A DNA stretch of 64,000 nucleotides from Seohaeicola zhoushanensis (GCF_014656415.1 NZ_BNCJ01000016.1:43023-107022), one strand, 5' to 3'. Positions 34,945 to 44,130 are shown, numbered from the stretch's first letter. The notes: generated from the letters alone by a model not told the origin. A program made the numbers and translations.

Positions 34945-35727
34945 ATGACTACCGACCCGATCCTGCTGGACGTCGATGGCGCCATCGCCACGCTGACCAT
35001 CAACCGCCCCGAGACGCTGAACGCCCTCGATACCGCCACGATCCAGGCCATGCATGGCGCACTCGACAAGGTTGCCGCCGACCCGGCGATCCGGGTGCTG
35101 ATCTTCACCGGCGCGGGCCGGGCCTTCATCGCGGGCGGCGACATCGCCGACCTGAACTCGCGTCAGGGGCTGCCGCATTACCAGGAGTTCGCCGAGGACA
35201 TCCACACCCTGTTCCGCCGCATCGAGACCTTCGACAAGCCGACCATCGGCGCGGTGAACGGTTTTGCCCTGGGCGGCGGCACCGAGCTGCTGCTGGCGCT
35301 CGATATCCGCATCCTGTCGGACAAGGCCAGGCTCGGCCTGCCCGAGATCACCCTGGGCCTGTTCCCCGGCGCCGGCGGCACCCAGCGGATCATCCGCCAG
35401 CTGCCGCTCTGCCGCGCCAAGGAAATCATGTATACCGGCGACATGCTGACCCCGGACGAGGCCGTCAGCGTCGGGCTGGCGAACCGGGTGGTGCCGCACG
35501 AGGCGCTGATGGAGAGCGCGCGCGAGACCGCGGCCAAGATCGCGCAGAAGTCGCCGCTGGTGCTGAAGCTGCTCAAGCGGACGCTGAGTGACGGGGCGGA
35601 CATGCCGCTCTCGGCGGCGCTGCGCCATGAACAGGCGATGATCGGGCTGGTGCTCGACAGCGCCGACGCGCATGAGGGCTGTTCGGCCTTCCTGGAAAAG
35701 CGCGCAGCGACGTTCACGGGCCGCTGA
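34945..35727 (+). CDS. Enoyl-CoA hydratase (crotonase family)
   Basis: 260 residues. Both catalytic glutamates of hydratases are present: Glu114 (FALGGGTELLLALD) and Glu134 (RLGLPEITLGLFPGAGGTQR), with the oxyanion loop AFIAGGDIADL. This supports real hydration of a 2-enoyl-CoA. It lies between the E1 and E2 genes, an unusual position, 17 bases after E1 beta and two bases before E2. Start ATG follows ACAGGAG. Confidence 0.9.
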   Translation: MTTDPILLDVDGAIATLTINRPETLNALDTATIQAMHGALDKVAADPAIRVLIFTGAGRAFIAGGDIADLNSRQGLPHYQEFAEDIHTLFRRIETFDKPTIGAVNGFALGGGTELLLALDIRILSDKARLGLPEITLGLFPGAGGTQRIIRQLPLCRAKEIMYTGDMLTPDEAVSVGLANRVVPHEALMESARETAAKIAQKSPLVLKLLKRTLSDGADMPLSAALRHEQAMIGLVLDSADAHEGCSAFLEKRAATFTGR

Positions 35728-35729
35728 TC

Positions 35730-36995
35730 ATGTCCGACTTGGTGATGCCCAAGTTCGGTCTGACGATGACCGAGGGGCTGCTGACAGAGTGGCACGTGGC
35801 GCCGGGCGCGGCCTTCCGCGCGGGCGACATGCTGTTCACGGTGGAGACCGAGAAGGTCGCCAACGAGATCGAGGCCGAGGCCGACGGCACGCTGGCCGAG
35901 ATCCTGGTGCAGGCGGGCGACACGGTGCCGGTGGGCACGCCGGTCGCCCGGCTGGCGGGTGGGGTTGCGGCCCCGCCGCCGATGGCCGCGGCCCCCGCCG
36001 AAACGGCAAGTGGCAAGGACACGCTCGACAGCCCGGCCGCGCGCAAGCTGATGGCCGAGCACGGGCTGGCCCGCGAGGCGGTTGACGCGACGGGGCGCGA
36101 CGGGCGGGTGATGAAGGAAGACGTGCTGCGCCTGATCGCCACGCCGCTGGCGCGGCGGCTGGCCGAGGCCGGGGGCGTCGACCTGTCCCGGGTCGAGGGC
36201 TCGGGCCCGCGCGGACGGATCAAGGCGCGCGACGTCGAGGCTGCGGCGCAGGCGGTACCTGCCCCGCCCCCCGCCCCCTCGCCTGCCTTGCCGGAGGTCA
36301 CCGAGATCGTTCCCGACGCCACCCGCCGGGCCACCGCCGCGCGGGTCAGCGCGGCCAAGCGCGACATCCCGCATTTCTATCTCACCCACGAGGCCGACAT
36401 GGTCGCACTGGCGCGGCTTCGGGCCGAGCTGAATGCAGAGGGCCACGGCCAGAAGATCTCGGTCACGCATATGCTGATCCGGGCGCTGGGTCTGGCGCTG
36501 GAAGAGATGCCGCAGATGAACCGCATCTGGGCGGGCGACCGCATCCTGGCCTTCGGGCGTGCCGATATCGGCATGGTCGCCGAGACGCCGGACGGGCTGC
36601 GCATCCCGGTGGTGCGCGATGCCGGCGGCACATCGCTCGACGCGGTAGCCGCGCAGGCCGGCGCCCTGGCCGAGCGCGCCCGCACCGGCCGCCTGACCCC
36701 GGCCGACGTGGGTGACGGCGTGATCTCCATCTCCAACGTCGGGATGTTCGGCGTCTCCTCGCTCACGCCGATCATCAATCCGCCCAACGCCATGATCCTT
36801 GGCGTCGGTGCCGAGCGGTCGCTGTTCCGCCCCGATGCCGATGGCGCGCCCGCGCTGCGGCGCGAGCTGACGCTGACGCTGGCCTGCGATCACCGCATCA
36901 TCGACGGCGCCGATGCGGCGCGCTTCCTGTCGGCGGTTGTCGCCCTCCTCGAAACCCCCCTCCGCCTGCTGCGCCCGGCGCGCAAACCGGCCTGA
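35730..36995 (+). CDS. Dihydrolipoyl acyltransferase E2 with two tandem subunit-binding domains
   Basis: 421 residues. Lipoyl domain 1-78 (Lys42 in TVETEKVANEIEA). Two PSBD-like segments follow in tandem: about 100-135 (SPAARKLMAEHGLAREAVDATGRDGRVMKEDVLRLI) and 137-171 (TPLARRLAEAGGVDLSRVEGSGPRGRIKARDVEAA). The catalytic domain has DHRIIDGADAARFL (HxxxDG). One PSBD is normal, so two may anchor both E1 and a borrowed E3. No E3 gene is in this operon; LpdA at 568 is a candidate partner. Confidence 0.9.
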   Translation: MSDLVMPKFGLTMTEGLLTEWHVAPGAAFRAGDMLFTVETEKVANEIEAEADGTLAEILVQAGDTVPVGTPVARLAGGVAAPPPMAAAPAETASGKDTLDSPAARKLMAEHGLAREAVDATGRDGRVMKEDVLRLIATPLARRLAEAGGVDLSRVEGSGPRGRIKARDVEAAAQAVPAPPPAPSPALPEVTEIVPDATRRATAARVSAAKRDIPHFYLTHEADMVALARLRAELNAEGHGQKISVTHMLIRALGLALEEMPQMNRIWAGDRILAFGRADIGMVAETPDGLRIPVVRDAGGTSLDAVAAQAGALAERARTGRLTPADVGDGVISISNVGMFGVSSLTPIINPPNAMILGVGAERSLFRPDADGAPALRRELTLTLACDHRIIDGADAARFLSAVVALLETPLRLLRPARKPA

Positions 36996-37013
36996 GCCAC
37001 CCGGAGCCTTCCC

Positions 37014-38186
37014 ATGGATTTCGCCCTCAACGAAGAACAGCAGATGATGATCGAGACCGCCCGCAAGGTGGGCGAGCGCTTCGGCCCGGACTACTGGCGC
37101 AGGAAGGATGCCGACAAGGAATTCCCGACCGAATGCTGGCAGGCGATATGCGATGCCGGGCTGGCCGGCGCGATGCTGCCCGAGGACCTCGGCGGCGCCG
37201 GCCTTGGCATGGTCGAGGTGGCGCTGATCATCGAGGAGCTTTGCGCCGCCGGCGCCGGGGCGACGCTGGCTCAGGTCTTCATGCTGAACCCGATCTTCGG
37301 CGGCGTCTCGGTGGCGAAATACGGCACCGACCGGATGAAGGCCGAGTGGCTGCCGAAACTCTGCACCGGCGAGATGCAGTTCTGCATGGCCCTGACCGAA
37401 CCCGACGCCGGCACCAACTCGCTCGAACTGCGCACCACGGCGGTGGCCGAGGGCGACGGCTGGCGGCTGAACGGGCAGAAGATCTGGATCACCGGCGTGC
37501 CGCAGTCGCAGAAGATGCTGGTGGTGGCCCGCACCACCCCGGTCGACCAGTCGCCGAAGAAGACGCATGGCATCTCGCTGTTCATGATCGACACCAACCG
37601 CGAGGGCGTGAGCCATACCGCCATCGACAAGCTGGGCACGAACACACTGCCGTCGAGCCAGGTGTTTTTCGACAACGTGCAGGTGCGCGCCGACGAGCTG
37701 ATCGGCGATGTCGACAAGGGCTGGCACCAGCTGCTCGACGTGCTCAACACCGAGCGCATCGTCACCACCGCCGGCCTGATCGGCGCCGGACGTCTCGCCA
37801 TCCGGCTGGGCGTCGACTATGCCAACGAGCGGCGGGTCTTCGGCAACAAGCCGATCGGGTCCTACCAGGCGATCCAGTTCCCGCTGGCGCAGCATTGGGC
37901 CGAACTGGAGGCGGCGAAACTGCTGAACCTCAAGGCCGCGTCCTTCTTCGACAACGGGTTGCCCTTCGGATCTGAGAGCAATGCTGCCAAGCTGATCGCC
38001 TCGCAGGCGGCCTCGGCAGTGGCGGAACGCTCGATGCAGGTCATGGGCGGCATGGGTTTTTCCAAGGAGATGCACGTCGAGCGGCTCTGGCGCGATGCGC
38101 GGCTGTTCCGTTTCGCCCCGGTGTCGGAAGAGATGATCCTGAACTACATCGCCATGGCCAACCTCGGCCTGCCCCGTTCGTACTGA
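37014..38186 (+). CDS. Acyl-CoA dehydrogenase
   Basis: 390-residue flavoprotein that introduces the alpha-beta double bond into an acyl-CoA. Segments: MDFALNEEQQMMIETARKVGERFG, FCMALTEPDAGTNSLELRTTA, KIWITGVPQSQKML, VFFDNVQVRADELIG, GSYQAIQFPLAQHWAELEAAKLL and MQVMGGMGFSKEMHVERLWRDARLFRFAPVSEEMILNYIA. The last region, with SEEM instead of the common GTSE, resembles members acting on branched or cyclic substrates. Same operon as E2 and the CoA ligase. Confidence 0.9.
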   Translation: MDFALNEEQQMMIETARKVGERFGPDYWRRKDADKEFPTECWQAICDAGLAGAMLPEDLGGAGLGMVEVALIIEELCAAGAGATLAQVFMLNPIFGGVSVAKYGTDRMKAEWLPKLCTGEMQFCMALTEPDAGTNSLELRTTAVAEGDGWRLNGQKIWITGVPQSQKMLVVARTTPVDQSPKKTHGISLFMIDTNREGVSHTAIDKLGTNTLPSSQVFFDNVQVRADELIGDVDKGWHQLLDVLNTERIVTTAGLIGAGRLAIRLGVDYANERRVFGNKPIGSYQAIQFPLAQHWAELEAAKLLNLKAASFFDNGLPFGSESNAAKLIASQAASAVAERSMQVMGGMGFSKEMHVERLWRDARLFRFAPVSEEMILNYIAMANLGLPRSY

Positions 38187-38211
38187 GGCTTCCGGCAAGG
38201 AGAGCGTTGCC

Positions 38212-39714
38212 ATGCAGAACCTGACCGCGCAGCTGATCTATCACGCCCGCGTCCGTCCCGAGGCCGAGGCACTGGTCTATGACGACACGCGGCTGAGCTG
38301 GCGCGCGCTGCACGAGCGTGTGCAGGAGATCGCCGCCGGGCTGCGCGCGCGCGGCATCGGACCGGACAGCATCGTGGCGCTGGTGATGAAGAACTCGGCC
38401 GCCTTCGTCGAACTGCTCTACGCCATCTCGCATGTCGGCGCGGTCTCGCTGCCGGTGAACTTCCGCCTGTCGGGCGAGGAGGTCGGATATATCACCAACC
38501 ACGCCGGGGCCGACCTCATCATCGCCGACACCGAGTTTGCCACTTCGGTCGAAGGGTTGACGCCGCCGGTCATCCTGCTGGACACGGCCGCGCAGGTCGA
38601 TCTGCGAACCGCTATCCGGGGCCCGGCCGTCCCGCGCCCGCATCCGCGCGCGGGCAGCGACCTGTTCCGGCTGATGTATACCTCGGGCACCACCGACCGG
38701 CCCAAGGGCGTGACCCACAGCCACGACAACTTCCACTACAAGAACATGGACATGATCATGTCCCTCCAGCTGAGCGCGCGTGACCGGCTCTGCATGGTGG
38801 GCCCGCTCTATCACGTCGGCGCCTGCGACCTGCCGGGGCTCGCGGTTCATGCCGCCGGCGGCACGTTGGTGGTGCTGCGCGACTATGACCCGGCCCGCGT
38901 GGTCGAGACGGTGGCCGCCGAAGGCATCACCGGCATCTGGCTCGCCCCGGTGATGACCAGCGGCATTCTCGCGCTCGACAGGGCGGGCCTGCCAGACCTC
39001 TCCTCGCTGGAATGGTGCATCGCAGGCGGCGACCGCACGCCCGAAAGCCGCATCCGCGACTTCGGTTCTGTCTTCCCGAGGGCGCGGTACATCGACGCCT
39101 ACGGCATGACCGAAACCGTCTCGGGCGACACGATGATGGAAGCCGGGCGCGAGATCGAGAAGATCGGCTCGGTCGGCCGGTCAGTGAGCATGGTCGAGCT
39201 GGAAATCCGCGACGACGCCGGCACCGCCCTGCCGCCCGGCGAGGCGGGCGAGATCTGTATGCGCGGACCGAAGGTGACTTCCGGCTATTGGAAAGACCCC
39301 GAGCGCACGGCTGCGGCGATGCATGACGACGGCTTCCTGCGCTCGGGCGACGTGGGGTACCTGGACGCCGATGGCTTCCTTTTCCTGACCGACCGCAAGA
39401 AGGACATGATCATCTCGGGCGGCGAGAACATCGCCTCTTCCGAGCTCGAACGAGTCATCCACCTGATGCCCGAGGTGGCCGATGTCGCCGTCGTCGCCAA
39501 ACCCGACGAGAAATGGGGCGAGGTGCCGCTGGCGGTGGTGGTGCTCGCGCCCGGCGCGCAGCTGGACCTCGACCGCCTGACCGGTTTCTGCCGCACCCAC
39601 CTGGCCGGGTTCAAATGCCCCAAGGCCCTTCGCATCGTGTCGGAACTGCCCCGCAACCCCTCCGGAAAGATCCTGAAGCGCGTGCTGCGCGAACAGGTTC
39701 TCTCCGACGGCTGA
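38212..39714 (+). CDS. Acyl-CoA synthetase (AMP-forming ligase)
   Basis: 500 residues. Adenylate-forming enzyme: LMYTSGTTDRPKGVTHSH (P-loop, with Asp in place of the usual second Gly), GPLYHVGACDLPGLAVHAAGGTLVVL, YIDAYGMTETVSGDTMME, RSGDVGYLDADGFLFLTDRKKDMIISGGENIASSELE and catalytic Lys in ELPRNPSGKILKRVLRE. Predicted to activate the carboxylic acid that enters the neighbouring beta-oxidation genes. Last gene of the 33-39.7 kb operon. Confidence 0.9.
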   Translation: MQNLTAQLIYHARVRPEAEALVYDDTRLSWRALHERVQEIAAGLRARGIGPDSIVALVMKNSAAFVELLYAISHVGAVSLPVNFRLSGEEVGYITNHAGADLIIADTEFATSVEGLTPPVILLDTAAQVDLRTAIRGPAVPRPHPRAGSDLFRLMYTSGTTDRPKGVTHSHDNFHYKNMDMIMSLQLSARDRLCMVGPLYHVGACDLPGLAVHAAGGTLVVLRDYDPARVVETVAAEGITGIWLAPVMTSGILALDRAGLPDLSSLEWCIAGGDRTPESRIRDFGSVFPRARYIDAYGMTETVSGDTMMEAGREIEKIGSVGRSVSMVELEIRDDAGTALPPGEAGEICMRGPKVTSGYWKDPERTAAAMHDDGFLRSGDVGYLDADGFLFLTDRKKDMIISGGENIASSELERVIHLMPEVADVAVVAKPDEKWGEVPLAVVVLAPGAQLDLDRLTGFCRTHLAGFKCPKALRIVSELPRNPSGKILKRVLREQVLSDG

Positions 39715-39729
39715 GCGCCGGGGTCCGCC

Positions 39730-40383
39730 TTGCCGCGCCGAACCGCAAGACCCACCGACAAGGCAGCCCCGCTGCCGTTCGACCGCCCTGCCCGCAGGAC
39801 CAGGCCCAACCGCGAGGAGAAGGCGCAGCAGACCTACCGCAACCTGATGCACGCGGCCGCCGCGATCGTCGGGGAAAGCGGCTATGCCGCGACGACCATC
39901 GCCAAGGTGGCCGAGGCGGCAGGCGTGGCGCATGGCACCTTCTACAACTACTTCGCCGACCGGCAGGCCCTGTTCGACGTGCTGCTGCCCTTCGTCGGCC
40001 TGCAGATGACCGACCGGATCACCGCCGACCTCACCGGCGTCGGCCAGGGGCTGGACCGCGAGGTCGCCCGGTTCCGTTCCTATTGCACATACCTGCGGGA
40101 AAACCCCGGCTTCTACCGCGTGCTCTACGAGGCCGAGGTCTTTGCCCCCAAGGCGCATGACGAACATATCCGCCGGCTGAGCGACGGCTACGTCCGCTCG
40201 CTGAAACGCGCGATGGCGGCGGGCGACCTGCGCGCCATGTCCGACGACGAGCTCGATGCGACCGTCGCCATCCTGCTCGGCGCGCGCGCCTATGTGGCGA
40301 TGCTCTACAAGACGAGCGGCGACATCCCCGACAGCGCCGTCGAGGCCTATGCCAACCTGATCCGCAAGGGCCTGTTCCGCTGA
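39730..40383 (+). CDS. TetR-family regulator (paralogue 1)
   Basis: 217 residues from a TTG start (no ATG is available upstream of the HTH). The TetR N-terminal HTH is NLMHAAAAIVGESGYAATTIAKVAEAAGVAHGTFYNYFADRQALFDVLL; the C-terminal domain is helical and ligand-binding (VARFRSYCTYLRENPGFYRVLYEAEVFAPKAH). By eye it is about 70% identical to the TetR at 55262 over the shared 200 residues. It follows the ligase gene by 15 bases and may be cotranscribed; it and the next gene (IclR) are the likely local controllers. Confidence 0.85.
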   Translation: MPRRTARPTDKAAPLPFDRPARRTRPNREEKAQQTYRNLMHAAAAIVGESGYAATTIAKVAEAAGVAHGTFYNYFADRQALFDVLLPFVGLQMTDRITADLTGVGQGLDREVARFRSYCTYLRENPGFYRVLYEAEVFAPKAHDEHIRRLSDGYVRSLKRAMAAGDLRAMSDDELDATVAILLGARAYVAMLYKTSGDIPDSAVEAYANLIRKGLFR

Positions 40384-40430
40384 TACCCCGCAGCGCGAAA
40401 ATCGATAGTTTACAATCCTCCAGACAGTAA

Positions 40431-40452
40431 ATTATTCTCTGTTGAGAATAAT
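40431..40452. promoter_or_regulatory. Perfect palindrome ATTATTCTC-N4-GAGAATAAT upstream of IclR
   Basis: 22 bases with perfect 9-base arms around TGTT, 20 bases upstream of the IclR ATG. The same core (ATTCTC-N4-GAGAAT) lies upstream of the TAXI-TRAP operon at 49621. The location points to IclR autoregulation. Confidence 0.7.
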
Positions 40453-40471
40453 CATTCCGAATGGAGATTTC

Positions 40472-41233
40472 ATGTCCGACGCTCCGCAAGAAAAGCTCGT
40501 GGGCGCCCTGATCAGTGGCCTCGCGGTGCTGCGGTATCTGCAGAAGTCGCGCAGCGGCGTCGGCGTCACCCAGGTGGCGCGCGACCTGAACCTGAACCCG
40601 TCGACCTGTTTCAACCTGCTCAAGACGCTGGTGCACGAAGGCCTCGCCAATTTCGACCAGGCGACCAAGAGCTATTCGCTCTCCATGGGCGTCGTCTCCC
40701 TGGCGCAGGGCGCGCTGGACCGCGAAAACCACATCCGCGTGCTGCACCCCGAACTCGAACGCATCGCGCAGAAATTCGAAGTCGCCATGAACCTCTGGCA
40801 GGTGGTCGAGGAAGACCGCGTGCTGCTGGTCGACCGGGCCGAACCTTCGACCACGACGGTGCAGATCTCGATGCGGATCGGACAGCGCCTACCGATGTTC
40901 GTCGGCTCGCTGGGCCGCTGCTTCGCCGCGCAGAGCGGCCTGGAAAAGGCGAAGATGGAGCGCCGCTTCCGCAAGATCCGCCTCGCCCGGCCCATCGACT
41001 TCGAGGAATGGTACCAGGAAGTTCAAAAGGTGCACGAGACCGGCTATGCCATCGACCGCGGCAACTTCTCGCGCGGGATCACCACGGCGGCGGTGGGCAT
41101 CCCCGACGCGAACAACCGCCCCCTCCTCGCGATCAGCGCCATCGGGATCTCGGAACAGATCGACGACGAGAAACTGGACGCGCTCTGCCAGGATCTGCTC
41201 GGCCTCGCGCGAAATGCGCGGCAACATGGTTAA
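40472..41233 (+). CDS. IclR-family transcriptional regulator
   Basis: 253 residues: HTH (GLAVLRYLQKSRSGVGVTQVARDLNLNPSTCFNLLKTLVHEGLANF) and effector domain (VEEDRVLLVDRAEPSTTTVQISMRIGQRLPMFVGSLGRCFAA, ETGYAIDRGNFSRGITTAAVGIPD). Start MSDAPQEKLVG follows TGGAGATTTC. It faces the 41.3 kb unit downstream and is flanked by both palindrome families, so it probably controls the importer and beta-oxidation genes to its right. Confidence 0.87.
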   Translation: MSDAPQEKLVGALISGLAVLRYLQKSRSGVGVTQVARDLNLNPSTCFNLLKTLVHEGLANFDQATKSYSLSMGVVSLAQGALDRENHIRVLHPELERIAQKFEVAMNLWQVVEEDRVLLVDRAEPSTTTVQISMRIGQRLPMFVGSLGRCFAAQSGLEKAKMERRFRKIRLARPIDFEEWYQEVQKVHETGYAIDRGNFSRGITTAAVGIPDANNRPLLAISAIGISEQIDDEKLDALCQDLLGLARNARQHG

Positions 41234-41242
41234 TTATGACTT

Positions 41243-41258
41243 GTGATTCATAAATCAT
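41243..41258. promoter_or_regulatory. Palindrome GTGATT-CATA-AATCAT (copy 2)
   Basis: Fourteen of 16 positions match copy 1 at 32915; the inner arms TGATT/AATCA are perfect. It lies 10 bases after the IclR stop and 33 bases before the MaoC start, in the promoter position for that unit. Confidence 0.6.
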
Positions 41259-41290
41259 CATAGATACTCCTCCTCGCGAAGGAGGACCCC

Positions 41291-41740
41291 ATGGATTCGC
41301 AAATCACCCATTGGTACGAGACGCTGGCGCCCGGCACGGTGCTGGCGCTCCCCGACATCGATTGCAGCGCCGACCGGATTTCCCGGCATTCCGAACTGTT
41401 CGACGCCTATCACCCGATCAACACCAGCACCGACAACCGCTTTGGCCGCGCCATCGCCCACGGGCCGCACCCGGTGGCGCAGGCGATGGCCTCGGTCGGC
41501 AACCTGCTGGGCGAATGCCTGGTGGCCATGGGCCAGCTCGGCCCCTGGCGGTTCCTCTCGCCGGCCTTCGTCGGCGAGGTCCTGCGCGCCGACGCCACGG
41601 TGATCGAGCGAACCGCCGGCGGCAAGCAGGGCACCGTGGTGCTGGAAATCCGCATCACCGCGCCCGACGGCCGGGTCTCGCAGATCGGCGAGGCACATCT
41701 GATCGTGCGCCGCCGCCCGCGCGCGGAGGGCGCGGCATGA
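41291..41740 (+). CDS. MaoC-like hotdog protein
   Basis: 149 residues, hotdog-fold pattern (GTVLALPDIDCSADRISRHSELFDAYHPINTSTDNRFGRAIAHGPHPVAQAMASVGNLLGE). The R-hydratase active site (Asp-x4-His near DxNPxH) is altered to DAYHPIN, so hydratase activity is uncertain; it could be a thioesterase-like or structural partner. It overlaps the acyl-CoA dehydrogenase start (ATGA). RBS CGAAGGAGG is very strong. Confidence 0.75.
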   Translation: MDSQITHWYETLAPGTVLALPDIDCSADRISRHSELFDAYHPINTSTDNRFGRAIAHGPHPVAQAMASVGNLLGECLVAMGQLGPWRFLSPAFVGEVLRADATVIERTAGGKQGTVVLEIRITAPDGRVSQIGEAHLIVRRRPRAEGAA

Positions 41741-42891
41741 TCTGGACCGAAGAACACGACGCCCTGCGCCGCACCACCCGCGCGGTGGTCGAAACCCACG
41801 TGAACCCCTTCGTCGACCAATGGGAGGAGGAAGGCATCTTCCCCGCCCGCCAGGTCATGAAGGCCTTTGGCAACGCCGGCCTGCTCGGCATCGGCAAGCC
41901 CGAGGAATACGGCGGCATGGCGCTGGACCTCTCCTACGAGATCGCCTTCGCCGAGGAACTGGGCGGCATCCGCACCATGGGCATCTGTTCGGCCATCGGG
42001 GTGCAGACCAACATGTGCACCCCCGCGCTCGCCAAACACGGCAGCGACCGGCTCAAGGCCGAGTTCCTGGCACCCACCATCGCCGGCGACCTCGTCGGCT
42101 GCATCGGCGTCAGCGAGGCCGGGGCCGGTTCAGACGTGGCCAGCCTCAAGACCACCGCCCGCAAGGATGGCGGCGACTATGTGATCAACGGCTCCAAGAT
42201 GTGGATCACCAACGGCGTGCAGGGCAACTGGATCTGCCTGCTGGCCAATACCGGCACCGAGAACGCCCCCCACAAGAACAAGTCGCTGATCGTGCTGCCG
42301 CTCGACACGCCCGGCATTTCGGTCGGCAAGAAGCTCGACAAGGTCGGCTACCGCTCGTCCGACACCGCGCTGCTGTTCTTCGATGACGTGCGCATCCCGC
42401 AGGCCAACCGCATCGGCGAGGAGGGGCGCGGGTTCCTCTACCAGATGCAGCAGTTCCAGGAGGAACGGCTGTTCGTCGTGGCCCGCTCCTGGCGCTTCCT
42501 CGACATCGCGATAGCCGAAACCATCGACTACCTGCGCCAGCGCAAGGCCTTCGGCAAACCGCTGCTCGACAACCAGTACATCTACTTCAAGCTGGCCGAG
42601 ATGCAGACCCAGGTCGAGGCGGTGCGCTCCCTGCTCTACCGCGCGCTCGAAGCGCATCTCGCGGGCGAGGACGTGACCAAGCTGGCCTCGATGGCGAAAT
42701 ACATGATCGGCCGCCTGTCGATGGAGGTCCCGGTCGAGTTGACCCAGTTCTGGGGCGGCCAGGGCTTCATGAACGACAACTTCATCACTCGGGTCTACCG
42801 CGAGGCACGGCAGACCGCCGTCGGCGGCGGCGCCAACGAGGTGATGCTGCAGGTGATCGCCAAGAAAATGGGAATCTTCCCGGAAAGCTGA
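41737..42891 (+). CDS. Acyl-CoA dehydrogenase
   Basis: 384 residues: MIWTEEHDALRRTTRAVVETHVNPFVDQWEEEG, CIGVSEAGAGSDVASLKTTARKDGGDYVINGSKMWITNGVQ, VGYRSSDTALLFFDDVRIPQANRIGEEGRGF, GKPLLDNQYIYFKLAEMQTQVEA and GGQGFMNDNFITRVYREARQTAVGGGANEVMLQVIAKKMG. The region GGGANEV replaces the common GEGTSEI. Similar to the isovaleryl/citronellyl-type branch by its FMNDN sequence, which is suggestive only. Confidence 0.9.
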   Translation: MIWTEEHDALRRTTRAVVETHVNPFVDQWEEEGIFPARQVMKAFGNAGLLGIGKPEEYGGMALDLSYEIAFAEELGGIRTMGICSAIGVQTNMCTPALAKHGSDRLKAEFLAPTIAGDLVGCIGVSEAGAGSDVASLKTTARKDGGDYVINGSKMWITNGVQGNWICLLANTGTENAPHKNKSLIVLPLDTPGISVGKKLDKVGYRSSDTALLFFDDVRIPQANRIGEEGRGFLYQMQQFQEERLFVVARSWRFLDIAIAETIDYLRQRKAFGKPLLDNQYIYFKLAEMQTQVEAVRSLLYRALEAHLAGEDVTKLASMAKYMIGRLSMEVPVELTQFWGGQGFMNDNFITRVYREARQTAVGGGANEVMLQVIAKKMGIFPES

Positions 42892-42993
42892 GCGCGAAGG
42901 CCCGCATGGCAAGGTCAATCCGTCCTTGCCATGTCCGGGCCGCAGGGGATATTCTTTATTGGAAATACTATTCTACAAAGGAAAGACTTAGGG

Positions 42994-44130
42994 ATGGACT
43001 TCAGCTTTACCGAGGAACAGGAACAGGTCCGCGACATGGTCGCGCGCTTCGCCGCCGACGAGATCGCGCCGATCGCCCGCAAGCATGACGACGAAGAGAG
43101 CTTCCCGCGCGAGATGTTCCGCAAATGGGGCGAGCTCGGCCTGCTGAGCGTGCGCTATCCGGTCGAGGACGGCGGCTCGGGCATGGACAAGATTTCCGAC
43201 TGCATCGTGCGCGAGGAGTTGAGCTATGCCAGCCAGGCCTTCGCCTCGTCCTGGTCGGCGCACACCCACCTCGGCATCTGGCCGATCTGGAAGGCCGGCA
43301 CGCCCGAGCAGAAGGCAAAATACCTGCCCGGCGCCTTCGACGGCACCAAGATCAGCGCCTTCGGCCTGTCCGAGCCGCGCGGTGGGTCGAACATCCGCGC
43401 GCTCAGCACCAAGGCCGAGAAGATTGACGGCGGCTGGCGGATCTCGGGGGCCAAGACCTATATCACCAACTCGCCGATTGCCGATTTCATGCTGCTGGCC
43501 GCGCGCACCTCGCCCGAGCTCAAGCCCCATGCCATCAGCCTGTTCATCATCGACTTGCCCAACCCCGCCGTGGTGATCCACAAGTTGCAGAAGGAAGGCA
43601 TCCGCGCCTCGGAAACCGGGCTGATCCACATCGACGGGCTGGAAGTGCCCGACGAGGCGCTGCTCGGCCATCAGACCGGCACCTATCCGATCATCCTCGA
43701 CTCGCTGTCCGAGAACCGGGTCGGCGTGGCGGCCAACGCGCTTGGCATGGCCCGTGCGGCGCGGGACGCCTCCATCGCCTATGCCCGCGACCGCGAGGTC
43801 GCTGGCAAGCGGATCGGCCAGTATCAGGCCATCGCGCACAAGATCGCCGACATGGACGCCGAGATCGAGGCCGCGCGCTGGCTGGTCTACCACGGCGCCT
43901 GGCTGGTCGATCAGGGCAAGCTGACCAACGCCATGGCCGCCAAGGTCAAGCTGGTCGCCTCGGAAACCGCGATGCGCTGCTCCGAACAGGCGATCCGCAT
44001 CCACGGCGGCGCGGGCATCATGCGCGACTACTCGGTCGGCCGCATCCACCGTGACGCGCTGGTCTACGTCATCGGCGAAGGCACCTCGGAAGTGCAGCGC
44101 AACCTGATCGCCCGCGCGCTCGACCTCTGA
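42994..44130 (+). CDS. Acyl-CoA dehydrogenase
   Basis: 378 residues starting MDFSFTEEQEQVRDMVARFAADEIAPIARKHDDEESFP. FGLSEPRGGSNIRALSTKAEKIDGGWRISGAKTYITNSPIADFML, AFGL rather than AMTE in the flavin loop, YQAIAHKIADMDAEIEAARWLVYHGAWL and IHGGAGIMRDYSVGRIHRDALVYVIGEGTSEVQRNLIARAL follow. RBS AAAGGAAAG is present. It has its own 100-base upstream region, so it may be a separate unit. Two acyl-CoA dehydrogenases side by side raise the possibility of a heteromeric enzyme as in steroid side-chain degradation. Confidence 0.9.
   Translation: MDFSFTEEQEQVRDMVARFAADEIAPIARKHDDEESFPREMFRKWGELGLLSVRYPVEDGGSGMDKISDCIVREELSYASQAFASSWSAHTHLGIWPIWKAGTPEQKAKYLPGAFDGTKISAFGLSEPRGGSNIRALSTKAEKIDGGWRISGAKTYITNSPIADFMLLAARTSPELKPHAISLFIIDLPNPAVVIHKLQKEGIRASETGLIHIDGLEVPDEALLGHQTGTYPIILDSLSENRVGVAANALGMARAARDASIAYARDREVAGKRIGQYQAIAHKIADMDAEIEAARWLVYHGAWLVDQGKLTNAMAAKVKLVASETAMRCSEQAIRIHGGAGIMRDYSVGRIHRDALVYVIGEGTSEVQRNLIARALDL

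Noticed and set aside
35178..38213. 1011-codon open frame on the minus strand
   Set aside because: Antisense to crotonase, E2 and acyl-CoA dehydrogenase genes with clear motifs; low-complexity His/Arg/Gly/Gln-rich translation, a GC-rich codon artefact.
42951..42975. ATTCTT...GGAAAT and ATTCT half-sites before the acyl-CoA dehydrogenase at 42994
   Set aside because: Only about four of six arm bases match the ATTCTC-N4-GAGAAT motif; too weak to call.
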